Part shown: positions 6,411 to 13,233 of the stretch, piece by piece
How the letters are laid out: the number at the start of each line of letters is the position of its first letter
How positions within the stretch are numbered: the stretch's first letter is position 1
Source: Methanoregula sp.
GTDB lineage: Archaea; Halobacteriota; Methanomicrobia; Methanomicrobiales; Methanospirillaceae
Length of the DNA stretch: 15,619 nt
Assembly: GCA_030653335.1 (NCBI GenBank)
Contig: JAURZP010000542.1
Coordinates: 1 to 15,619, forward strand
Direction: 5' to 3'
Position numbers and translations under genes: made by a program
Notes under the pieces: model-generated
Database searches by the model: none
The model's input: the letters and a program-made list of their open reading frames with translations, nothing else
Told to the model about the DNA's origin: nothing

Positions 6411-7586
6411 TTATGTCGAAGCAGCGAGGTTCAGGGGTTTAAATCCCCCGAAGAGCTGCTGCATGGCAGAGTATGCCGGTTTCCCATTAAGCATCGTGTA
6501 GATATCATCCGCTTTCTGTTCGGGACTGATATCGGAAAACTGGTCGGGATACAGGATCTTTCCCATGTAATAAGCATTTGCAAGCACGGTATCGTAGTTG
6601 TTGGCGTACCAGTTGTAAGGCATCAGGCCATAGACCTGGTTGTTCTTCACTGCTTTGAGGGATTTGTATACCGGGTCTTTCAGGTCATTTGCAACGAGCG
6701 CGTAGCTCGACTCATCGATAAAGATGACATCAGGGTCCCAGGCAAGCAGCTGCTCCTTGTCAATCATAATCTGTCCGCCGGTTCCGGCAGCAGATGCCAC
6801 ATTGTTGCCATTGATCATCTTGAGCGAGGGATAGGAAGGTTCAGTGGAGAGGAGACCATGGGCGCCATTGAACGAGACACCGCCAATGTATACCTTCTTT
6901 GACTGGTTCTTTGGGACGTCTTTAGTACGGCTGTTCAGGTCGTTCATGGTGTTTTCCATGTACGTGATAACAGATTCGGCACGTTCATCCTTGTTAAGAA
7001 TCTTACCCATGGTGCGGAGGGACTGGTAAAACTGTGGTTTATTCTTCCCGAGATCCCCGGATACCAGTGCAACGACCGGCACTTTGGTCTTCTCCTGGAG
7101 TGCATCTGCATCCTTTCCGGTTCGCCAGGTTGCAAAGATGATATCCGGTTTCTGGGCGATGATCAGTTCAGGGTTGTCAACCCGGTTTGTGCCGATATAG
7201 GGCTTTTCGCCAAGTTCCGGATGCGCAATACTGTAGGGATTGTCCCGTCCTGAAGGCAATCCCATACCAAGCGCTGTTGCATTGAATGGGCCTTTCTCCA
7301 TCTGGTCTACGCCAACGATCTTATCTGATGACTGGAGATAGACCAGCATCCGGACATCCCCGGCCCCGACTCCAATTATCCGCTGGGGGGAAGCCGGGAC
7401 CGTAACAGTCCGGTTCATGAGATCTGTTACCGTCAGGGTTGCTCCATTAGCTGACGGTGATATTCCTGAAGTTGCCTGAGGCTGTGCTGAAGACGAGCCG
7501 GTACTCTGACTTGTGCAGCCGGAGATTATGACACAGGCTGTAAGAAAGATTACACATAAAATCAAAAGACTAGAGTTTTTTCTCAT
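6411..7586 (-). CDS. Metal-chelate ABC transporter binding protein, lipoprotein (copy A)
   Basis: Extracytoplasmic substrate-binding subunit of the FecB/BtuF/TroA-like class, 391 residues from the ATG at 7584-7586. The frame is open upstream to 7748, but a TATA box at 7609-7617 and the hydrophobic signal make 7586 the likely start. The signal peptide MRKNSSLLILCVIFLTAC ends in the lipobox VIISGC (Cys24), followed by a Ser/Thr/Gln-rich tether. The two-lobed domain shows DLMNRTVTVPASPQRIIGVG, PDIIFATWRTG, YIGGVSFNGAHGLLSTEPSY, DPDVIFIDESSY and QVYGLMPYNWYANNYDTVLA. It is clearly homologous to copy B at 13328 (GGVSFNG, STEP and YNxY motifs). It is first in an operon with the methyltransferase (18 bases apart) and permease. 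The ligand is unknown. Confidence 0.92.
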   Translation of the reverse strand: MRKNSSLLILCVIFLTACVIISGCTSQSTGSSSAQPQATSGISPSANGATLTVTDLMNRTVTVPASPQRIIGVGAGDVRMLVYLQSSDKIVGVDQMEKGPFNATALGMGLPSGRDNPYSIAHPELGEKPYIGTNRVDNPELIIAQKPDIIFATWRTGKDADALQEKTKVPVVALVSGDLGKNKPQFYQSLRTMGKILNKDERAESVITYMENTMNDLNSRTKDVPKNQSKKVYIGGVSFNGAHGLLSTEPSYPSLKMINGNNVASAAGTGGQIMIDKEQLLAWDPDVIFIDESSYALVANDLKDPVYKSLKAVKNNQVYGLMPYNWYANNYDTVLANAYYMGKILYPDQFSDISPEQKADDIYTMLNGKPAYSAMQQLFGGFKPLNLAAST

Positions 7587-7608
7587 ACGTATTGTACAAA
7601 TTTTCAAA

Positions 7609-7617
7609 CTATTTAAA
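7609..7617 (-). promoter_or_regulatory. TATA box of the binding protein operon (copy A)
   Basis: TTTAAATAG on the minus strand lies about 24-30 bases before the ATG at 7586 and implies a very short or absent leader. Nearby ATCGGT sequences could be regulator half-sites but do not match the motif shared by the plus-strand units. Confidence 0.6.
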
Positions 7618-7821
7618 CCGATTTTTCTGATTTTACCGATATAATTATCCAAAAATCTTTCACATATGTTACTGCCTGGATTAAACCAGCCGGTCGCTAT
7701 CCTGCAGTATACATTTTCCCCATCTGTTATCACACCCCCTCGAATCATGGCGGGTTTGAAATAGCGTCAGAGCATCATTTCCCGAATCATGGTGCAGTAT
7801 CAGGATGCAGACGATGGTTGT

Positions 7822-7830
7822 AAAAAAAAA
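7822..7830 (-). terminator. T9 terminator after the flavin reductase gene
   Basis: Nine T residues on the minus strand start 19 bases downstream of the flavin reductase stop codon at 7850, a typical archaeal oligo-T terminator. Confidence 0.6.
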
Positions 7831-7849
7831 GGAAGTGAAATATCCGCTC

Positions 7850-8422
7850 TTACTGTTTGAACTTCTTTCCCGCATCCCATGCTCTGCCAATGGGGGTTCC
7901 CAGCGAATAATACTCCATCTTCATAACATCGAACGCGAACGCACCGATTTTCCGGAGATCCGGTTTCCCGTCAGTTCCCAGCACCATTTCATCGATTTTT
8001 ACATCAACAATCTCGCCAATGATCTGCCGGGCTGTTCCGATCTCATGCAGGGCAAAAAGCCGGCATTCAAGGACAACCGGAAATTCTCCGATATATGGCG
8101 CAGGAACATGCTCTGCCTTTACGGGTGTTAACCCGGTGTCAAGAAATTTGTCCCGGTCCTTTCCAGAGACCATGCCACAATAATCGGTCTCTTCAAGATA
8201 CTTCTTGTCAGGAATGCTGACCGTGAATGCTTTTGATTCGATAATGTTTTTGAATGTCTGGTGATTCGGGTTTATGGTAACAGATATACAGGGGGGTTCT
8301 GAGGCGCAGATACCACCCCATGCGGCTACCATTGCATCTGGTTTTCCGTTCGCATCATAGGAGCCGATGACAAAAACCGGCAGGGGATAGGCTATCGGTC
8401 GTGCACCGAATGATCGTTTCAT
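7850..8422 (-). CDS. Flavin reductase-like domain protein (FMN-binding)
   Basis: A 190-residue member of the flavin reductase-like family (FMN-binding split barrel). Members bind FMN and either reduce it with NAD(P)H or act as flavoprotein electron carriers. Visible features are ARPIAYPLPVFVIGSYDANG at the N-terminus, PDAMVAAWGGICASEPPCIS with VTIN, HQTFKNIIESKAFTVSIPD, and the C-terminal RKIGAFAFDVMKMEYYSLGT. The ATG at 8420-8422 is preferred over the longer frame to 8476 because a TATA box lies about 25 bases upstream. It has its own promoter and terminator. Its position between two metal-chelate importers fits a role in reductive release of imported metal, but that is inference. Confidence 0.85.
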   Translation of the reverse strand: MKRSFGARPIAYPLPVFVIGSYDANGKPDAMVAAWGGICASEPPCISVTINPNHQTFKNIIESKAFTVSIPDKKYLEETDYCGMVSGKDRDKFLDTGLTPVKAEHVPAPYIGEFPVVLECRLFALHEIGTARQIIGEIVDVKIDEMVLGTDGKPDLRKIGAFAFDVMKMEYYSLGTPIGRAWDAGKKFKQ

Positions 8423-8444
8423 GTCCTGACTGTTTTTTCTTATC

Positions 8445-8454
8445 GTATAAATAC
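8445..8454 (-). promoter_or_regulatory. TATA box of the flavin reductase gene
   Basis: GTATTTATAC on the minus strand lies 23-32 bases before the ATG at 8422, which fits a leaderless transcript and supports the shorter start. Confidence 0.6.
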
Positions 8455-8469
8455 CGGAGGGTTTGTGGT

Positions 8470-8793
8470 TCACCATAGAGAAAATTGCATTATTGTCTAT
8501 TTGCTAATAGTTCAGGATTGAGTGGGTTTTACCTTTGATCGTTTATCATGTCCCCCATCCGGAAATGCAAATGGAATGCGAATATTCCAGGATCTTAAAA
8601 AACATCATCGGGAAAAACGATAAAAAAAGTGATTCTATCCGCATTTCACTCTATTGGGGAATATATTTACCCAACACCGCTATCGTGGAACGCTTCACCT
8701 ACTCGAAACATTTGTGACACAAAAATCGTTTGGCGTAGAAAAGAATCTTTTTCTGGTTCTGTTACTGAGATGTAACAACGGACAATTATTCCT
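8470..8793. other. AT-rich intergenic region, no supported gene
   Basis: Between the flavin reductase promoter and the duplicated leader. A 60-codon plus-strand frame (8535-8717, ending NTAIVERFTYSKHL) has no ribosome binding site or recognised motif. I see no RNA gene or repeat. Confidence 0.4.
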
Positions 8794-8820
8794 ACATATC
8801 TTTATATCAGATCTATAGAA

Positions 8821-8856
8821 AATCGTAATACAAAATATAGATCATAATCCTTTAAT
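8821..8856 (+). promoter_or_regulatory. Shared promoter motif, copy 1
   Basis: AATCGTAAT (8821-8829) followed 19 bases later by the TATA-like CCTTTAAT (8849-8856). The same pair occurs at 12190-12226 and 13261-13296 with almost the same spacing. After the downstream deletion, this promoter would drive the ATPase gene at 9002. Confidence 0.5.
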
Positions 8857-8887
8857 AACACTTGATTTTAATAAACTGTAGATTAGT

Positions 8888-8941
8888 ACAAAAAAAACCT
8901 GGATTAACCTCATTGTCGTAGCAACACTGATCCTTGCATTT
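8888..8941 (+). pseudogene. 5' remnant of a metal-chelate binding protein gene
   Basis: Aligns to the start of the intact gene at 13328. The ATG has become ACA (8888-8890), then AAA AAA ACC TGG ATT AAC and LIVVATLILAF follow, so the first 18 codons of the signal peptide are preserved apart from the start and the second Met. Homology stops at 8941, in the middle of the signal peptide. The rest of the gene is deleted. It cannot make a binding protein. Confidence 0.85.
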
Positions 8942-8943
8942 AT

Positions 8944-9005
8944 TGACGGCATTCATGGGAGCGCCCGTATTCATCTTCCTGCTGTTCAGGGGGTATAAAC
9001 GATGA
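8944..9005 (+). pseudogene. 3' remnant of a FecCD permease gene
   Basis: Identical to the last 62 bases of the intact permease gene (15516-15577), encoding TAFMGAPVFIFLLFRGYKR and the TGA that overlaps the ATPase start. It is joined to the binding-protein remnant through the two bases 8942-8943, which match neither parent, and it is out of frame with it. A deletion equivalent to about 2.1 kb explains the structure. Confidence 0.88.
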
Positions 9006-9047
9006 TGTTATCGGTAAACGAACTGAAATTCATGTACCGGAACCGCA
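8944..9047 (+). repeat. Direct repeat with 15516-15619, 104 bases identical
   Basis: Every base matches at a constant offset of 6572, through the permease end and the first 46 bases of the ATPase gene. The match is cut by the window end, so the real repeat is probably longer. Confidence 0.95.
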
Positions 9048-9630
9048 ATGTCTTAAAAGAGATCGGCTTTACGATCGAACAGGGACACGTGGTTGCCGTG
9101 CTCGGCCCCAACGGGGTCGGGAAGACCACGCTTTTGAAATGCCTCAACCGGATCTTAAAGCCACGGCAGGGAACCGTGCTTCTTGATGAGGAGAACCTGC
9201 TCGATCTCAGCACTATGGATATCGCCCGGCGTGTCGGTTATGTTCCACAACGGGTGGAGACCGGGCGACTGACCGCGTTCGATGCGGTGCTGCTCGGCCG
9301 TCGCCCGCACATTGGCTGGGATGTAACTCCCCGCGACCTTGCCATCGTGGACGCCATCTTCACCAAGCTAGGCATGGAAGCCCTCCGCCTTGCTTATATC
9401 GATGAGATGAGCGGCGGCGAACTCCAGAAGGTTGCCATTGCCCGTGCGCTGGTCCAGGAACCAAAGATCCTGCTCCTCGATGAACCGACCAGCAACCTTG
9501 ATATGAAAAACCAGGTGGATATCTTAACTACCATCCGCGACATTGTCCGCGATCATAAGATTGCAGCCATCATGACGATGCATGACTTAAACCAGGCCCT
9601 GCGGTTTGCAGATACGTTCATTTTCCTCAA
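9002..9630 (+). pseudogene. FepC/BtuD-type ABC transporter ATPase, 5' part (split by group II intron)
   Basis: ATP-hydrolysing subunit of a metal-chelate importer. Residues 1-209 plus two bases of codon 210 are here: Walker A GPNGVGKTT (35-43), Q-loop Gln83, signature MSGGE (136-140), Walker B ILLLDEP (156-162), D-loop SNLD and switch His194 (MTMHD). Joining base 9630 to base 11780 restores FLKNGTVHIHG in frame and a 255-residue protein, exactly the family size. The start overlaps the permease-remnant stop (ATGATG; 9002 or 9005). Read through into the intron, the frame adds a meaningless tail to 10045. The intron is antisense to this gene and so cannot be spliced from its mRNA; the protein lacks only the C-terminal 45 residues after all nucleotide-binding motifs, but is probably unstable or inactive. 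Confidence 0.92.
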
Positions 9631-9671
9631 GTCGGATAAGAGAAAGCAGTCTCCTGCTCCCCCTCTCCAAA
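9631..9671 (-). other. Group II intron domain VI with branch-point A
   Basis: On the minus strand GGAGAGGGGGAGCAG pairs with CTGCTTTCTCTTATCC around a GAGA loop. Fifteen pairs form with a single unpaired A (plus-strand position 9637), seven bases from the intron 3' end, the usual distance for the lariat branch point. Confidence 0.85.
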
Positions 9672-9705
9672 GAACGGAGCATAAAAGTTTCCCTTTACTC
9701 CGCTC
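9672..9705 (-). other. Group II intron domain V (catalytic hairpin)
   Basis: 34-nt hairpin on the minus strand that starts GAGCGGAGTAAAGG, has a GAAA tetraloop and ends ATGCTCCGTTC. It contains the AGC catalytic triad and the two-nucleotide bulge opposite the upper stem, as in known domain V structures. Confidence 0.9.
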
Positions 9706-9730
9706 AGGCACATCTCTACCTTTTCAGGTG

Positions 9731-11281
9731 TCAACCAAAGAATTGCATAAGGGTTACTTGTTGAGTGGGTGGGAAAAAGTTACGTCTTTTCATCCGCCAT
9801 TCTTCAAAATATTCCCTATCAAGGTAAGGATTTTTCTCAAGTTTCGCCATTCTGAAGCGTTCGATTTTGGTATCCGAGAAGGAAGAAAGTATCAGCTTAC
9901 CAGAGGCAAACGTCCACTTTTTATTCCAAATCTTGTGCCAGTATCTGTGGACAATCCACGTCTTGCCTTTGTTTTGATGTCGTCGTTTAGCCCATGTATA
10001 GAGCATCCCCCACAGAATGTGGTCAAGTCTGCTGAAAACATCTGATGATACTGCATGTTTGTGATAGAGTGCCCATCCTCTAACGATAGGGTTTAGATTA
10101 GCAATGAGTCTGTCTTGAGACCAGGTTCTTCCTTGATGGATGATTTCCCGCATCTTCTGGATTATCGATTCCTGCGAACCTCTTGATGGTTTGGAGAGAA
10201 GTTTCCCGTGATATTTCCGGAAATTCCAGCCAAGAAAATCGAAACCCTCGGAGATATGAGTGATTGTGGTTTTCTCTTCAGAGAGAGATAATCCACGTAT
10301 CTCAAGGAATTTGGCGATAATCTCTTTTACCTTCAGAAGTGTCTCTTCCGAATCAGCTGTCACAATAAAATCGTCTGCGTACCTTACGTAGTTGATTTTA
10401 TGTTTGTTACAGCGAGTTTTGTTGATTTTACCGTCCTTTTGAGAATAGAATGCTTTTCCCAGTTCGGTCTCTATCCCGTTCAGAGCCATGTTGGCAAGTA
10501 TTGGGGATAATGTGCCACCTTGTGGTGTGCCGTTGTCTGTCGGAAATAGTCTGCCATCTTCGAAGTATCCTGCTTTTAGGAACTGTACGAGTATTGACTT
10601 CTTCATTGGTATGTTGTTGAGAAGCCAGACGTGGTTGATCGTATCAAAGAATGATTTGATGTCCCCTTCCAGAATATATTCGGCGGATCGTTTCCAACTA
10701 AGGCAGATGTGTGTGTAAGTGTAGGCATCTTTGGTGGATCTGAACTTCTTAAAACCAAAGGAGGTTGAATCACTGGTTGACGCTTCTATGGGGCTCATTG
10801 CCAATGCATAGATTGTTTGCATTGCTCTATCGTACAGTGTTGGGATGCTTATTGGTCGCATCTTTCCATTTTTCTTGGGGATATAGACTCTTTTCAGGGG
10901 TTTTGATTTGTATCCCTTGTCGGTAAGACTGAGTACTGCTTTCATTTTGTCGGCAGTTGATGTCCACACAACACCATCGATGCCGGGTGTTTTGCCCCCT
11001 TTGTTTTCCGTGACAGTTTTCACTGCAAGGAGTTTGGCATGATGTGAATGCGTCAGTAGTCGTGTGAGTTTCCTTACGTCGTGCCATTTACATTCTTTGG
11101 CTGCTCTTGCAAGTCGAGATTGAAGGTTGTTGACAGTTTTCTTAACTGTATTCCAGTCAATGGCTCTCCATTGATTGCCCAGTTCGCTATCTGTAAGATC
11201 TGTACCGTAGGGTATCTCTGGATGTCTTACATTCACATTAATCACTCTCTGTTGCTTGATGCACCCGTGATAAGTCAGCAC
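9731..11281 (-). CDS. ltrA: Group II intron reverse transcriptase/maturase
   Basis: Intron-encoded protein of up to 516 residues that helps splicing and copies the intron into DNA at the target. It has the N-terminal RT domain (WRAIDWNTVKKTVNNLQSRL, about 38-57), then SHHAKLLAVKTVTENKGGKT with PGIDG (about 80-103), the palm motif GDIKSFFD (Asp207), PQGGTLSP (253-260), catalytic YADD (301-304), GFDFLGWNFRKYHGK, and the maturase (GIIM-like) region with NPIVRGWALYHKH. The C-terminus ends NPYLDREYFEEWRMKRRNFF without the Cys/His pairs of an HNH endonuclease, so target cleavage would need another route such as replication forks. The start at 11281 is GTG without a clear ribosome binding site; a start some 10-20 codons later is possible. 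The frame is uninterrupted. ltrA is used in the generic sense. Confidence 0.93.
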   Translation of the reverse strand: MLTYHGCIKQQRVINVNVRHPEIPYGTDLTDSELGNQWRAIDWNTVKKTVNNLQSRLARAAKECKWHDVRKLTRLLTHSHHAKLLAVKTVTENKGGKTPGIDGVVWTSTADKMKAVLSLTDKGYKSKPLKRVYIPKKNGKMRPISIPTLYDRAMQTIYALAMSPIEASTSDSTSFGFKKFRSTKDAYTYTHICLSWKRSAEYILEGDIKSFFDTINHVWLLNNIPMKKSILVQFLKAGYFEDGRLFPTDNGTPQGGTLSPILANMALNGIETELGKAFYSQKDGKINKTRCNKHKINYVRYADDFIVTADSEETLLKVKEIIAKFLEIRGLSLSEEKTTITHISEGFDFLGWNFRKYHGKLLSKPSRGSQESIIQKMREIIHQGRTWSQDRLIANLNPIVRGWALYHKHAVSSDVFSRLDHILWGMLYTWAKRRHQNKGKTWIVHRYWHKIWNKKWTFASGKLILSSFSDTKIERFRMAKLEKNPYLDREYFEEWRMKRRNFFPPTQQVTLMQFFG

Positions 11282-11779
11282 GCTTTCGCGTTAGGACAAA
11301 TTTTGAATCCCTATCCCGCGCATTACACGCGAGCCTTCGCTTCTTACCACATCCTCTGCCGTCTGTGTCATTGCTTGGCTTTGCAACCTTGCTACCCTCT
11401 GGGAACACATACGGTTTACCAAGTTCCAATCGGGGGATAATTGTTGAGACCTTAGGAGCCACCTTTAGACCAGAGACATATGGGTCCATTCGCTTGAACG
11501 TCCGTTCGACCGTCCAAGCCATGTCTCGTACCTTTTGGCTGTGCGTATCAACCTGATTTCGCACTGTGCACGTCATGATCCCTCAAGCGGTGATTCACCT
11601 TTCGATTCTCCGTAGTCTCATTTCCCTGGCAGATTGTCACATGCAGGTTTAGTGATTCTCCACGTTGTCTCCCGAGTTTCACACAAAGCCGTTACCAGCA
11701 ATGCATGTCGGGATAGGGACACTTTGAATGGATAGAGTGGTGATTTTCTCACAATCCTCCGATTAGCTTCTTGTCACAC
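11282..11779 (-). ncRNA. Group II intron RNA domains I-III
   Basis: The 5' 498 nt of the intron on its sense strand, before the ORF. It carries the conserved 5' end and the EBS1/EBS2 guide sequences. No plausible protein is encoded on either strand. I did not fold the full domain structure. Confidence 0.75.
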
Positions 11780-11918
11780 GAACGGAACCGTGCATATCCA
11801 CGGCAATCATGATATCGTAACCCCCTCCGTTATCGAAGAGGTGTACGGCCTTCCCGTAATGATTGGAACACTCGGAGGTGTCCGGTGTGTCATCCCCGGC
11901 GCCTGTAAAATAGCTTAG
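11780..11918 (+). pseudogene. FepC/BtuD-type ATPase, 3' part (after the intron)
   Basis: Continuation of the ATPase gene that begins at 9002. From 11781 the frame reads NGTVHIHGNHDIVTPSVIEE, VYGLPVMIGTLGGVRCVIPG, ACKIA and TAG (11916-11918). This C-terminal segment, with the IEEVYGLPV motif, is typical of FepC/BtuD-like ATPases. The IBS1 and IBS2 target sites of the intron lie in its first 15 bases, read on the minus strand. It has no start of its own and would not be translated alone. The FmdE-like gene follows after ten bases. Confidence 0.92.
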
Positions 11919-11928
11919 GAGAAAAACT

Positions 11929-12168
11929 ATGCATACACATCACCATGCACCCCACCCGGTAACGTTCGAAGACTGTATCAGGTTCCATGGGCATACCTGC
12001 CCGGGCCTTGCCTCCGGCTACCGTGCGGCAACTGCTGCAATGGAGGCACTGGGCGTCACCCGCCCTGAAGATGAGGATCTCGTCGCTATCTGTGAGACCG
12101 ATGCCTGCGGTGTGGACGCGATACAGGTGATTGCCGGGACAACGGCCGGCAAAGTTCAGCACAGGTGA
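11929..12168 (+). pseudogene. FmdE-domain protein, truncated
   Basis: Starts with a His-rich leader (MHTHHHAPH) after the ribosome binding site AGGAG at 11917-11921. FHGHTCPGLASGYRAATAAM (about residues 23-42) and DEDLVAICETDACGVDAIQV (about 48-67) are the metal-binding signature segments of the FmdE family. The family's next motif GCTFGKGN appears only as GTTAGK, then VQHR and a stop, so at 79 residues it has lost the C-terminal half (family members are usually about 150-200 residues). It follows the ATPase by ten bases as in an operon. FmdE-domain proteins are thought to bind metal; the name comes from formylmethanofuran dehydrogenase, but the transporter context argues against that complex. 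A short functional version is possible but unlikely. Confidence 0.8.
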
Positions 12169-12189
12169 AATGATAATAATAAACTGATA

Positions 12190-12226
12190 AATCGTAATTC
12201 GTGTGAAATAAATACGATACTTTAAT
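12190..12226 (+). promoter_or_regulatory. Shared promoter motif, copy 2, upstream of SAM methyltransferase
   Basis: AATCGTAAT (12190-12198) and ACTTTAAT (12219-12226) repeat the pair found before binding protein 2. Here the region also forms an inverted repeat, ATCGTA (12191-12196) and TACGAT (12213-12218), 16 bases apart, a possible site for a dimeric regulator. The methyltransferase start is about 48 bases downstream of the TATA-like element. Confidence 0.45.
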
Positions 12227-12273
12227 GCATTTAATATGATAATTTTTTGTTTCGATCAAAAAATCACTAAGGA

Positions 12274-12963
12274 ATGGCGAATCATATGACAGAAAACGAA
12301 CGGATCCATGGGGTTACTACAGCGGGGAACTATGACCATCTTATTGGGGATATCGTGCCAGGCCAGTCCCTGCTCATCTCTACTATCCTTGAATATCTGC
12401 CGGACAATCCCCGACGGATTCTGGAACTCGGCTGTGGGACGGGGATCCTCACGGAGATGATCCTGGCCAGGTCTCCTGGAGCACGGATCACCGGAATTGA
12501 CCTCTCGCCGGACATGCTGCGCGTTGCATCGGATAAGCACGAACTCCGGAATGTGGATTTCATTGAGGAAGACCTCCGGAGTGCATGGCCCTCCGGGCCT
12601 TACGATGCAATCGTTACCTCCCTCTGTCTCCATCACGTTTCTCCTGAAGACCGTGCCGAGGTGATGAAAAGAGCCTGCAAGGCCCTTTCTCCCGGCGGCC
12701 GTTTCATCTGCGGGGACATATTTTGCGGAGAAACGGATTGGGAGGAGCAGGTTTTCACTGCCAACTGGCTCCAGGCGATGAAGAAAACCGGTGTCCCGGA
12801 CGATATGATTAATGGGATGACCGTATCACGAAATGAACGCCGACCGGAACTCCGCCCAATCTCATGGTTCCGGAATGTTCTCATGGAAGCCGGGTTTTCC
12901 CGGGGGACGACTCCCTTCACCGCTGGATTTGTGGGTCTGGTGGTAGGGTTTGCACCGGAATGA
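12274..12963 (+). CDS. Class I SAM-dependent methyltransferase
   Basis: A 229-residue soluble methyltransferase with a classic Rossmann core: motif I RILELGCGTGILTEMI (about 48-63), acidic motif GIDLSPDMLRVA (74-85), DFIEEDL (95-101), the post-motif YDAIVTSLCLHHVSPEDR (110-127) and LSPGGRFICGDIF. This is the Methyltransf_11/25 type; the substrate (small molecule, lipid or quinone-like) cannot be told. The ATG at 12274 directly abuts AAGGA; the in-frame ATG at 12286 (MTENERIHG) is an equally good start, 12 bases behind AAGGA. It is unrelated in domain layout to the methyltransferase at 5347 but occupies a comparable place beside an importer. It has its own promoter with the motif shared with binding protein 2, suggesting co-regulation. 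Confidence 0.88.
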   Translation: MANHMTENERIHGVTTAGNYDHLIGDIVPGQSLLISTILEYLPDNPRRILELGCGTGILTEMILARSPGARITGIDLSPDMLRVASDKHELRNVDFIEEDLRSAWPSGPYDAIVTSLCLHHVSPEDRAEVMKRACKALSPGGRFICGDIFCGETDWEEQVFTANWLQAMKKTGVPDDMINGMTVSRNERRPELRPISWFRNVLMEAGFSRGTTPFTAGFVGLVVGFAPE

Positions 12964-13233
12964 CTGGAAAAAAACATGTTTTCAGTTTCGTTTAAAAGAC
13001 CAGAAAGTAATCGCAAGTTCTATAGTAAGATCCTATTTTTGGGTGATTGTAAAATATCAGCCCCCACAAATAAAAGGTGGGGCAGATGGATCCCATCTTT
13101 CGCACGTGGGCATAGCATTTTTAGGAAATAAAAAGGCAAATAAAATGCTTATATGGAAAGGTCCAGCCCATGGGGCCACCATTCGAAAAATATTATTTCG
13201 TAACGCCGACCTGCGGAATGTAGGATTCATATT
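12964..13233. other. Intergenic region with a hairpin, no gene
   Basis: No coding frame is supported. It contains the hairpin at 13062-13082 and AT-rich stretches, then meets the duplicated promoter block at 13234. Confidence 0.5.
13062..13082 (+). other. Stem-loop, CCCCAC/GTGGGG
   Basis: Six perfect pairs with a nine-base A-rich loop, about 100 bases after the methyltransferase stop. It has no T-tract directly after it, so it is a weak terminator candidate; an RNA-stability element is an alternative. Confidence 0.35.

Larger units (their letters stand above)
8794..8941 (+). repeat. Diverged copy of the binding protein 2 promoter and signal-peptide region
   Basis: 148 bases align without gaps to 13234-13381 (constant offset 4440) with about 15 differences counted by eye, roughly 90% identity. 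It covers the promoter, the leader and the first 18 codons of the binding-protein gene. Confidence 0.85.
9631..11779 (-). mobile_element. Complete group II intron (2149 nt) with reverse transcriptase
   Basis: On the minus strand the element begins GTGTGACAAG (11779 downward), matching the group II 5' consensus GUGYG, and ends in GAC at 9631, matching the AY end. About 500 nt of domains I-III precede the ORF (domain IV). After it come a 34-nt domain V and a domain VI with a bulged A. Flanking host sequence rejoins in frame with no target duplication, as expected for retrohoming. EBS1 (11502-11507 on the minus strand, GAACGG) is complementary to the last six bases of the 5' exon (IBS1, 11780-11785). 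Possible EBS2 (11567-11572, CGTGCA) matches IBS2 (11789-11794). All parts look intact, so the intron may be active. It is inserted antisense to the ATPase gene. Confidence 0.95.

Noticed and set aside
8535..8717. 60-codon plus-strand frame
   Set aside because: No ribosome binding site, motif or coding bias; low-GC intergenic DNA.
9631..10045. Apparent C-terminal extension of the ATPase by about 138 residues
   Set aside because: It is translation of intron domains VI and V and the antisense of the RT gene. The true C-terminus is at 11780-11918.
13165..13190. CCCATGGG palindrome as a possible operator
   Set aside because: Short GC palindrome with no promoter at a sensible distance and no second copy.
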